This document shows positions 16,081 to 20,673 of a stretch of 20,673 bases of DNA, one piece after another; the first letter of the stretch is position 1, and every line of letters starts with the position of its first letter. The stretch is from JAZRYE01 sp045600585 (GTDB lineage: Bacteria > Bacillota_I > Bacilli_A > RFN20 > CAG-826). Below the pieces are notes generated by a model. It saw only the letters and a list, made by a program, of their open reading frames with translations, was not told where the DNA came from and ran no database searches. Made by a program: the position numbers and the translations under genes. Location of the stretch: contig JAZRYE010000042.1 in assembly GCA_045600585.1 (NCBI GenBank), positions 1 through 20,673 on the forward strand. Direction: 5' to 3'.

Positions 16081-16517
16081 TGAAAGTAAATATTAAAAAG
16101 TTAAATCCAAATGCAGTTATTCCAACTTATGGAACTCCATATGCAGCAGGATGTGACTTATACGCATGTTTAGAAGAACCGTTAACAATTGAACCACATC
16201 AAACAGTTAAAGTTCCTACGGGATTAGCTATTGAACTACCTGAAGGCTTTGCTGGATTAATCTATGCAAGAAGTGGCTTGGCAACAAAAAGACACTTGGC
16301 CCCAGCAAATAAAGTTGGCGTTGTTGATTCTGACTATAGAGGTGAAGTAATTGTTGCTTTACACAATCATAGCGAAATCGCTCAAACAATCGACAAAAAT
16401 GAAAGAGTTGCTCAATTAGTCATTGCTCCTATATATCAAGCTGAATTCGTCGAAAAAGATGAATTAAGTGAGACAGTTAGAGGTGCAGGTGGATTCGGTT
16501 CTACTGGTACTAAGTAA
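16077..16517 (+). CDS. dut: Deoxyuridine 5'-triphosphate nucleotidohydrolase (dUTPase)
   Basis: The protein has 146 residues, usual for the homotrimeric family. It cleaves dUTP to dUMP and pyrophosphate, keeping uracil out of DNA and feeding thymidylate synthesis. The five motifs are present: A-A-G-C-D-L, A-R-S-G-L-A, G-V-V-D-S-D-Y-R-G-E, R-V-A-Q-L-V-I and R-G-A-G-G-F-G-S-T-G. Two adjacent ATG codons exist (16077 and 16080); the first is chosen because AAGGA (16061-16065) is closer to it. It overlaps the nrdG stop, so dNTP synthesis and dUTP removal are coupled in one operon, ended by the hairpin at 16540. Confidence 0.97.
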   Translation: MMKVNIKKLNPNAVIPTYGTPYAAGCDLYACLEEPLTIEPHQTVKVPTGLAIELPEGFAGLIYARSGLATKRHLAPANKVGVVDSDYRGEVIVALHNHSEIAQTIDKNERVAQLVIAPIYQAEFVEKDELSETVRGAGGFGSTGTK

Positions 16518-16535
16518 ATTATTACAAATCATATA

Positions 16536-16558
16536 GATTACCCGAGAAATCGGGTTTT
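16536..16558 (+). terminator. Terminator repeat copy 1 (end of nrd-dut operon)
   Basis: ACCCGA-GAAA-TCGGGT forms a 6-bp stem with a GNRA loop, preceded by GATT and followed by T residues. It is nearly identical to the hairpins at 17087 and 17656. Confidence 0.88.
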
Positions 16559-16572
16559 AATTTGAAATAATA

Positions 16573-16633
16573 TTGACAAAGCAATTACAAGCACATACAT
16601 TGTAAATGACAGACAAATACATTTTAGTATAAT
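16573..16633 (+). promoter_or_regulatory. Tandem promoter elements of toxin-antitoxin module 1
   Basis: TTGACA (16573-16578), 17 nt, then TACATT (16596-16601) followed by GT is the layout also found before the two other antitoxin genes. A second set, ATGACA (16606-16611), 16 nt, TATAAT (16628-16633), lies closer to the gene. The inverted repeat TTACA...TGTAA over the first -10 may be the antitoxin operator. Confidence 0.6.
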
Positions 16634-16658
16634 ATACGGATTTAAAAGGAGGAATGTT

Positions 16659-16955
16659 ATGACGGAACAAACATTAATTCAATTTAGAGCAGACAAGGAA
16701 CTAAAGGAAGAAGTCGCAGCGATTTACGAAGCAATTGGAATGGATCTACCCACAGCATTCCGCATGTTTTTACTTCGAAGCAAAGCCTGTAAAGGATTGC
16801 CTTTTCCAGCAGTGTTACCTGAAACAACAATTTCTAATTCCGAAGCTGTATTAGCATTTGAAGCATTAAGAAATCAAGCAGCAGACGTTAAAGAAATGTC
16901 AATTGATGAAATTAACGAGGAAATTGCCGAAGTAAGAACTAGCAGAAAGAAGTGA
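16659..16955 (+). CDS. RelB/DinJ family antitoxin
   Basis: The protein has 98 residues. Its N-terminal half is the DinJ/RelB ribbon-helix-helix: T-L-I-Q-F-R-A-D-K-E-L-K-E-E-V, then L-P-T-A-F-R-M-F-L, and the P-F-P segment near 54-58 that is typical of DinJ. The C-terminal half is acidic and would neutralise a toxin. Such proteins bind their own promoter and a partner toxin. AAAGGAGG lies 6 nt before the ATG. The downstream reading frame, 1 nt away, is only a stub of a PIN-domain toxin, so this antitoxin now lacks an intact local partner. Confidence 0.85.
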   Translation: MTEQTLIQFRADKELKEEVAAIYEAIGMDLPTAFRMFLLRSKACKGLPFPAVLPETTISNSEAVLAFEALRNQAADVKEMSIDEINEEIAEVRTSRKK

Positions 16956-16956
16956 A

Positions 16957-17049
16957 ATGGATGCATACGCTGTTATCGACACCAATGTCTTAGTGGCAGC
17001 ATTACTTACTAAAAACGAAAACTCACCCACCTTAAAAATATTGAAATAA
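16957..17049 (+). pseudogene. Truncated PIN-domain toxin remnant
   Basis: A 30-codon frame starts 1 nt after the antitoxin stop and reads as the start of a VapC-like PIN nuclease: A-V-I-D-T-N-V-L-V-A-A-L-L, including the first catalytic Asp (D8), and then S-P-T-L-K-I-L. It ends at TAA 17047-17049, whereas such toxins are about 130-140 residues. No continuation was found in other frames before the terminator repeat at 17087. The remaining acidic residues of the PIN site are absent, so no nuclease activity is expected. Confidence 0.75.
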
Positions 17050-17086
17050 TTTAGTTATTTAAAAGCTGCATGAACTAAAGTCAGAT

Positions 17087-17109
17087 GATTACCCGAGTAA
17101 TCGGGTTTT
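17087..17109 (+). terminator. Terminator repeat copy 2
   Basis: GATT followed by ACCCGA-GTAA-TCGGGT (17091-17106) and a T-rich tract. It repeats the hairpin that ends the nrd-dut operon and lies between the first and second toxin-antitoxin modules. Confidence 0.85.
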
Positions 17110-17121
17110 CTTTTTTGCAAA

Positions 17122-17150
17122 TTGACTTTATATTAGTCTTGTATTACATT
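17122..17150 (+). promoter_or_regulatory. Promoter of the relBE module
   Basis: TTGACT (17122-17127), 17 nt, TACATT (17145-17150). The -10 is embedded in a direct repeat of TGTATTAC, a likely operator for the RelB-RelE complex. AGGAGG lies at 17161-17166. Confidence 0.65.
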
Positions 17151-17173
17151 GTATTACGCAAGGAGGAATGCAT

Positions 17174-17392
17174 ATGGTTATATCAATACGCATGACCGAA
17201 GAAGAAAAGAAGCTAGCTGATGCTTATGCAAAACTTAAAGGCGTAAGCTTAAGCGAAGCTATAAAAAGAGCTTATTTTGAGACAATTGAAGATGAATTTG
17301 ATATCGCATTAGCAGATAGAGCAATTAAAGAATACGAAAAGAATCCTAAGACACTTACATTAGAAGAAGTGAAAAAGGAACTTGGTCTTTAA
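17174..17392 (+). CDS. relB: RelB family antitoxin
   Basis: The protein has 72 residues from the ATG at 17174, which is 7 nt from AGGAGG; the ATG at 17168 would leave only 1 nt. The ribbon-helix-helix start (V-I-S-I-R-M-T-E-E-E-K-K-L-A-D-A-Y-A-K) is typical of the short RelB antitoxins that pair with RelE/ParE toxins, and the acidic tail (E-E-V-K-K-E-L-G-L) is the toxin-binding end. The toxin gene starts 1 nt after its stop. It should repress its own promoter together with RelE. Confidence 0.85.
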   Translation: MVISIRMTEEEKKLADAYAKLKGVSLSEAIKRAYFETIEDEFDIALADRAIKEYEKNPKTLTLEEVKKELGL

Positions 17393-17393
17393 T

Positions 17394-17657
17394 ATGTTTC
17401 ACGTAGAATTTACTCAATTTGTTTTAAAATCGCTCAAAAAATTTGATAGATATACGCAAAGAATGATTCTTGATTGGATTGAAAAGAACTTAGAAGGAAC
17501 TGATAATCCAAGAAAACACGGTAAAGCTTTAACAGCAAATAGATCCGGTCAATGGAGATATAGAATAGGTGATTATCGCATTATTGTTAAAATAGAAGAT
17601 GAAAAACTAATTATCCTGACTATAGCGATAGGCCATAGAAAAGATATATACAAATGA
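17394..17657 (+). CDS. relE: RelE/ParE family toxin
   Basis: The protein has 87 residues from the ATG at 17394, immediately after relB, with AAGGA upstream. It shows the compact RelE fold pattern: an N-terminal strand F-H-V-E-F-T, a helical region, then W-R-Y-R-I-G-D-Y-R-I-I and the end I-G-H-R-K-D-I-Y-K. The conserved Arg and C-terminal His/Arg/Tyr residues of ribosome-dependent mRNA cleaving RelE toxins are present. Length is usual and nothing is broken, so the pair looks functional. Its TGA stop lies inside the third terminator repeat. Confidence 0.87.
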   Translation: MFHVEFTQFVLKSLKKFDRYTQRMILDWIEKNLEGTDNPRKHGKALTANRSGQWRYRIGDYRIIVKIEDEKLIILTIAIGHRKDIYK

Positions 17658-17678
17658 TTGCCCGAGAAATCGGGTTTT
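17656..17678 (+). terminator. Terminator repeat copy 3 (end of relBE)
   Basis: GATTG followed by CCCGA-GAAA-TCGGG (17661-17674) and TTTT. It overlaps the relE stop codon and is the third near-identical copy within 1.15 kb. Copies 2 and 3 also share a downstream TTTTGCAAAT. Confidence 0.87.
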
Positions 17679-17708
17679 ATTTTGCAAATATGTTATTTGT
17701 TAATAAGT

Positions 17709-17745
17709 TTGACGAACAAAGAAAACATATATATGTTAATATACT
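17709..17745 (+). promoter_or_regulatory. Promoter of the lipoprotein gene
   Basis: TTGACG (17709-17714), 17 nt, TATGTT (17732-17737); an overlapping TATACT lies at 17740-17745. The transcription start would fall about 0-12 nt before the ATG at 17756, and no Shine-Dalgarno is visible, so the mRNA is nearly or fully leaderless. Confidence 0.5.
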
Positions 17746-17755
17746 TTTGCTAGAT

Positions 17756-19177
17756 ATGAAAAAAAGTAAAACATTATTCTTATTGTCACTATTTTTATTA
17801 GGTGGATGTGCTTCTTCTAATAGTTCGTTTATCGATTCATCCATAAGTGAAGAACCTAGTTCAGATGAATCTACAAGTGAATCCACCAGTTCTTTTGACG
17901 ATTCTTCTACAACAAGCAAAGAAAGTGTTGATGAGTCAACATCTGATTTTTCAAGTGAAGACTCGACTTCTGAAGAATCAACAAGCGAATATTCTTCTTC
18001 TGAAAGTGAATCATCAGAAGGCTCTTCTATGGAAGAAGATGACGATGGAATTACTTCAATTAGAGAAGTCAAAGAATTATGCAAAACAATTACAGATCTA
18101 AATATATCTGGTATAGCCATTGATCAAACAAGAAAAGTAACCATTAAGGGTTTGGCTATATCTAGATTTTCTTTAGTTAAAACAACTAGTAAGTTTGGAT
18201 TAAATGTTTCATATGCCGATAAGATTCTTATGGGTGATGATACAGGATATATTGGAGTAGCCACTAACAACACAAAAGACGGAACATCATTCTGGGGCAA
18301 AGTAAATGACCATGCAGGTAAAAACACTTCTGTTTATACAGTAACTGGTTATTTATCTATGTATTTGAATCAACCAGAATTATATATTGAATCATTCACT
18401 TGGAATGAAGGCGAAACAATGAACCTTGATTACACAAGTTATTCAAACGGAGATATCACTTTAGATACATATTATGATAAAGCGACAGAAACAAACTATA
18501 ACTGTGCTGGTCATGGATATGGAGATATTTATACAGTAAAGAATGTATATTGCTTTGATAAAAGAGATAATGTCTATTTCTTTACTGATGGAACAAGCGT
18601 TATGAAAGCAGTTAAAGGCTTAGCTACATATTCAGTAGGCCAATCCTATGACATAACTGGATATATTTCTTTGAATAATTGGATCCCATCCATATACACA
18701 TTAACAAGTAACAAAGTGAATGATTCATCAGTAACTTTATCAAATGAACACGCAGCAACAACTACGATAACTGACTTTAAGAAAAATAAATCATCAAAAG
18801 ATGATACATCATCTAAGATGACTAACTATATCAGATCATTCAAAACAATATATAAAGCAACTGTATATGTCGATGCTTATACAGAAAATGGGAAATGCTA
18901 TGTCACAATGGGCGATAGATATATTCCTGGAACAGAAATGTCATCAAGCCATTTAAAAAGTCATATAGTCGATGGGGAAATTTCTATTTCAAATGATAAC
19001 TATTGGGACATAAGTGAAAATCAAATGTACACTTATTGTCCTTTAAAAGATTATTTATTCGAAGAAGAAACGGTTGACGTCTACTTCTACCAATACTTAC
19101 AAGAATGGGGTTCTTATGGCGATAAGAAAAATCAACCAATTTGGAAAGCAATGGTTATTAATGACTTTATAGCCTAA
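17756..19177 (+). CDS. Lipoprotein with serine-rich spacer and OB-like repeats
   Basis: The protein has 473 residues from the ATG at 17756, the start that gives a proper lipoprotein signal (M-K-K-S-K, hydrophobic core, L-L-G-G-C18). Cys18 should be lipidated and hold the protein on the outer face of the membrane. Residues 19-97 are almost only Ser, Thr, Glu and Asp, a flexible spacer. From about 127, two similar beta-rich units (about 127-235 and 250-350) share a Y-x-V/I-T-G-Y-L/I-S...P-x-L/I-Y pattern resembling OB-fold domains of YhcR-type extracellular proteins; a third, weaker unit may follow. No catalytic motif was recognised. A ligand- or nucleic-acid-binding role is a guess from the fold. 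An antisense serine-rich frame over the spacer is an artefact. Confidence 0.82.
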   Translation: MKKSKTLFLLSLFLLGGCASSNSSFIDSSISEEPSSDESTSESTSSFDDSSTTSKESVDESTSDFSSEDSTSEESTSEYSSSESESSEGSSMEEDDDGITSIREVKELCKTITDLNISGIAIDQTRKVTIKGLAISRFSLVKTTSKFGLNVSYADKILMGDDTGYIGVATNNTKDGTSFWGKVNDHAGKNTSVYTVTGYLSMYLNQPELYIESFTWNEGETMNLDYTSYSNGDITLDTYYDKATETNYNCAGHGYGDIYTVKNVYCFDKRDNVYFFTDGTSVMKAVKGLATYSVGQSYDITGYISLNNWIPSIYTLTSNKVNDSSVTLSNEHAATTTITDFKKNKSSKDDTSSKMTNYIRSFKTIYKATVYVDAYTENGKCYVTMGDRYIPGTEMSSSHLKSHIVDGEISISNDNYWDISENQMYTYCPLKDYLFEEETVDVYFYQYLQEWGSYGDKKNQPIWKAMVINDFIA

Positions 19178-19199
19178 ATATTTTCTTCAATAATTTGCT

Positions 19200-19508
19200 T
19201 TAATTTAGAAAATCTTTTGAATACAATTTCAGCAACAATTGAAAATCAGTTGATCCATAATCATGAACAATTCTATTTCGAAAGTCGACAATCTTAAACC
19301 AAAGTTTTGGATTATGGTTTATTCTAAATTCATCAGATAGAGATTTAATGTTTTCTGATATTTGAATTAGTCTAAACATGCATGAATCAATTACTTGAAT
19401 ACGTGTTAGAAATTCTTCCATTGATAGTCCTTTTACATAATCATCAATCGTAAGAATATCATTTTTTATTTTTAAAAGATAATATCTGTCATCTTTTATG
19501 TTGTTCAT
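19200..19508 (-). CDS. hepT: HepT-like HEPN toxin (DUF86)
   Basis: The protein has 102 residues, an all-helical HEPN domain. The signature R-x4-H-x-Y is intact: Arg77, His82, Tyr84 within R-N-R-I-V-H-D-Y-G. In characterised HepT/MntA pairs HepT is an RNA-cutting toxin and MntA silences it by AMPylating this Tyr. Its start lies inside the 3' end of mntA (20-nt overlap), the usual order for the pair, which implies translational coupling. It converges with the lipoprotein gene, 22 nt away, with no obvious terminator between. Confidence 0.87.
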   Translation of the reverse strand: MNNIKDDRYYLLKIKNDILTIDDYVKGLSMEEFLTRIQVIDSCMFRLIQISENIKSLSDEFRINHNPKLWFKIVDFRNRIVHDYGSTDFQLLLKLYSKDFLN

Positions 19509-19971
19509 AGATTCTTATACCGTCCTTAAGAATTTCTCTTAACAATACATGATTGTTTTCTAATTCAACTGAACGAATAAGATCTACACGTTTATGTAAG
19601 GCTTGTCTCAAGTTCTCAATCAACCCAATAAACTCAAGTGCTTCAAATTCCCCATCAACCATTAAGTCGACATCGCTTTTCTCCGTGCAATATCCTTTCG
19701 CATAACTGCCGAAAAGAAAACAATATTCAACTTTATAGTCATCTAAGACTTTTTTAACTATATCTTTAATTTGCTTAAGTGTAAGAATGCCAGTATCTTC
19801 TGTAACAGTAAAAGCACCGATCAAATCTTTAACCGCTCTTTGATATTTATACGTACTTTCATATTTAGAATCATTCTCATATCTTGAAAATGTTCTTAAT
19901 GGCATATGAATAATTTCAGCCGCTTGGGCTTGTGTTAATTCATATTCTTTTCTTACTTCTTTTAATGTCAT
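19489..19971 (-). CDS. mntA: MntA-type nucleotidyltransferase antitoxin with N-terminal XRE helix-turn-helix
   Basis: The protein has 160 residues from the ATG at 19971. Residues about 1-52 are an XRE-type helix-turn-helix (L-T-Q-A-Q-A-A-E-I-I...L-R-T-F-S-R-Y-E-N). Residues about 65-160 are a minimal nucleotidyltransferase with F-G88-S89-x10-D100-V-D102, the exact GSX10DXD signature of MntA antitoxins. MntA transfers AMP from ATP to the HepT Tyr. The attached DNA-binding domain suggests the antitoxin also represses its own promoter. The chosen start (over ATG 19980) is 7 nt after a perfect TATAAT, implying a leaderless mRNA. The 22-bp tandem repeats just upstream are candidate operators. Confidence 0.88.
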   Translation of the reverse strand: MTLKEVRKEYELTQAQAAEIIHMPLRTFSRYENDSKYESTYKYQRAVKDLIGAFTVTEDTGILTLKQIKDIVKKVLDDYKVEYCFLFGSYAKGYCTEKSDVDLMVDGEFEALEFIGLIENLRQALHKRVDLIRSVELENNHVLLREILKDGIRIYEQHKR

Positions 19972-19978
19972 ATATAGC

Positions 19979-20005
19979 ATTATAGCATATGAATCATTCT
20001 ATACA
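19979..20005 (-). promoter_or_regulatory. Promoter of mntA-hepT (leaderless)
   Basis: On the minus strand TTGTAT (about 20001-20006), a 16-nt spacer and TATAAT (19979-19984) lie 7 nt before the ATG at 19971, so the A of the ATG should be at or close to +1. No Shine-Dalgarno is present. Confidence 0.6.
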
Positions 20006-20011
20006 ATAATA

Positions 20012-20055
20012 TTTGGCATATTTAGAAAAGCCATTTGGCGTATTCTGATAAGCCA
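20012..20055. repeat. Two tandem 22-bp imperfect repeats
   Basis: Copies at 20012-20033 and 20034-20055 match at 18 of 22 positions. Each begins TTTGGC, ends AAGCCA and carries a central TATT, so each is itself a partial palindrome (TGGC/GCCA). They lie directly upstream of the mntA -35 box and about 60 bp from the divergent dinJ promoter. A 22-bp spacing is two helical turns, fitting side-by-side repressor dimers. Confidence 0.7.
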
Positions 20056-20117
20056 TTACCAAAAAATGTCTCATCATTGATATGGTTATCTTTTTTAAAA
20101 AATTTTTACAAATAAGA

Positions 20118-20146
20118 TTGACGGTGTAAACTCCTTGATATACATT
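20118..20146 (+). promoter_or_regulatory. Promoter of the orphan DinJ-like gene
   Basis: TTGACG (20118-20123), 17 nt, TACATT (20141-20146) followed by GT, the same layout as at 16573 and 17122. AGGAGG (20155-20160) lies 7 nt before the ATG. Confidence 0.65.
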
Positions 20147-20167
20147 GTCCATATAGGAGGAATACAT

Positions 20168-20440
20168 ATGACATCAGCTACACAAGTTAGAATTGATTCC
20201 GAAACCAAGCAAAAAGCAAATGCATTGTTTGAATGTTTGGGACTAGACATGTCAAGTGCCATTAATTTATTCCTAAGACAATGTGTTTTGAGAGGCGGTC
20301 TTCCATTTACGGTTGAATTACCAAATTATAATCAAGAAACATTAGATGCAATAAAAGAAGCAAAAAGGATTTCTAGAGATAGTTCAGTTAAGGGTTACTC
20401 ATCTATGGAATCTTTAAATGCGGCACTAGATGAAGAATAA
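20168..20440 (+). CDS. dinJ: DinJ/RelB family antitoxin, no adjacent toxin
   Basis: The protein has 90 residues from the ATG at 20168, set by AGGAGG 7 nt upstream; an upstream in-frame ATG (20135) lies inside the promoter. The sequence is a typical DinJ: A-T-Q-V-R-I-D-S-E-T-K-Q-K-A-N-A-L-F-x-x-L-G-L-D-M-S, A-I-N-L-F-L-R-Q, and G-L-P-F. DinJ normally pairs with the YafQ RNase toxin encoded directly downstream. Here a strong terminator follows 28 nt after the stop and then IS-like DNA, so no toxin is encoded. It may be a solitary repressor or the remainder of a pair. Confidence 0.85.
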   Translation: MTSATQVRIDSETKQKANALFECLGLDMSSAINLFLRQCVLRGGLPFTVELPNYNQETLDAIKEAKRISRDSSVKGYSSMESLNAALDEE

Positions 20441-20468
20441 TTGAAATATACAGTTAAAAAATAAATAT

Positions 20469-20492
20469 CCACCGGACAATCCGGTGGTTTTT
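20469..20492 (+). terminator. Intrinsic terminator after dinJ
   Basis: CCACCGGA-CAA-TCCGGTGG is a perfect 8-bp, G+C-rich stem followed by five T. It closes the dinJ transcript. Confidence 0.85.
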
Positions 20493-20499
20493 CATAGTC

Positions 20500-20558
20500 G
20501 GGCAGAATTAGCCCTCTATTACTTGCCGCCTGCATCACAGGCGAATGCGGACCACCGC
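20500..20558 (-). mobile_element. Probable right-end hairpins of an IS200/IS605-like element
   Basis: Three short hairpins follow the transposase stop: GCGG-ACCA-CCGC (20547-20558), CGCCTG-CATCA-CAGGCG (20527-20543) and GGGC-n7-GCCC (20500-20514). The stretch is clearly richer in G+C than the rest of the window. Subterminal hairpins instead of inverted terminal repeats are the hallmark of IS200/IS605 elements, but the exact end cannot be fixed without the other end. Confidence 0.45.
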
Positions 20559-20567
20559 TTGCATTTG

Positions 20568-20673
20568 TTATTTGCTACCCGTAAACGGGTCTTCGTCAAA
20601 GTCGATCGTCAGTTGGACAACCGCCTCATCTTCTTTGAGTTGATTCCTGATGTATTCGGCTATCTTGGCTTTG
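20568..20673 (-). CDS. IS200/IS605-like transposase TnpA, C-terminal end (rest beyond window)
   Basis: A minus-strand frame open from the right edge encodes 34 residues and ends with TAA at 20568-20570. It contains A-E-Y-I-R-N-Q-L-K-E-D-E and ends D-P-F-T-G-S-K, the tail pattern of IS200/IS605-family Y1 transposases (Y-I-x-N-Q...E-D...D-P-F). The catalytic His-x-His and Tyr lie outside the window. Codon use is G+C-richer than the host genes, consistent with recent arrival. Another transposase family cannot be ruled out from so short a piece. Confidence 0.55.
   Translation of the reverse strand, partial: KAKIAEYIRNQLKEDEAVVQLTIDFDEDPFTGSK

Noticed and set aside
15541..17657. Mycoplasma-like code with TGA as Trp
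   Set aside because: TGA ends nrdG, relE and the first antitoxin at the expected lengths, and Trp is encoded by TGG throughout.
17677..18120. 147-codon antisense frame rich in Ser, Glu and Asp
   Set aside because: It is the mirror of the lipoprotein's TCA/GAA-rich spacer read on the opposite strand; no ribosome site or conserved feature.
20012..20055. Minimal CRISPR array
   Set aside because: The two 22-bp units are directly abutting with no spacer, differ at four positions, and no cas genes are present.

Overview
The window is AT-rich DNA from a low-G+C, Gram-positive-type anaerobe, most likely an uncultured gut Bacillota (Bacilli/Erysipelotrichia-like; lineage is inference). Supporting this are purine-rich Shine-Dalgarno sites, many intrinsic terminators, a class III (oxygen-sensitive) ribonucleotide reductase, a lipoprotein signal and SipW-like signal peptides. 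The standard genetic code is used: TGA ends nrdG, relB, relE and mntA, and Trp is TGG. No rRNA, tRNA or CRISPR array was found, and no gene-free stretch exceeds about 300 bases.

Region 1 (1-5460, all minus strand) is a surface-protein locus. A c-di-GMP-I riboswitch precedes an operon of a 278-residue secreted protein and a giant secreted protein (at least 982 residues) that runs off the left edge. Next to it lies a second unit: a structured leader with its own terminator, a 301-residue secreted protein and a small two-pass membrane protein. The three secreted proteins share an N-terminus with a hydrophobic stretch ending in an A/C-W-F motif, like SipW-dependent (TasA-type) signal peptides. 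Region 2 (5513-7512, minus) holds a DUF4886/SGNH hydrolase and a membrane diguanylate cyclase (GGDEF) without the usual inhibitory site. A c-di-GMP producer close to a c-di-GMP-sensing operon suggests a local surface or biofilm switch.

Region 3 (7529-13080) is mostly housekeeping: glutaminyl-tRNA synthetase, an M18 aminopeptidase fused to an N-terminal DNA-binding domain, a divergent alpha/beta hydrolase with an apparently leaderless mRNA, and a two-gene sugar mutarotase/epimerase operon. Region 4 (13222-16558, plus) is the nrdD-nrdG-dut operon for anaerobic deoxynucleotide supply and dUTP removal.

Region 5 (16573-20673) is accessory. It has a DinJ/RelB-like antitoxin with a truncated PIN toxin, a complete RelB-RelE pair, a serine-rich lipoprotein, a HepT-MntA pair whose MntA carries an XRE-type helix-turn-helix, an orphan DinJ-like antitoxin, and the 3' end of a G+C-richer IS200/IS605-like transposase at the right edge. 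The three antitoxin genes share one promoter design, and three near-identical terminators punctuate the toxin-antitoxin block, suggesting cassette-like growth.
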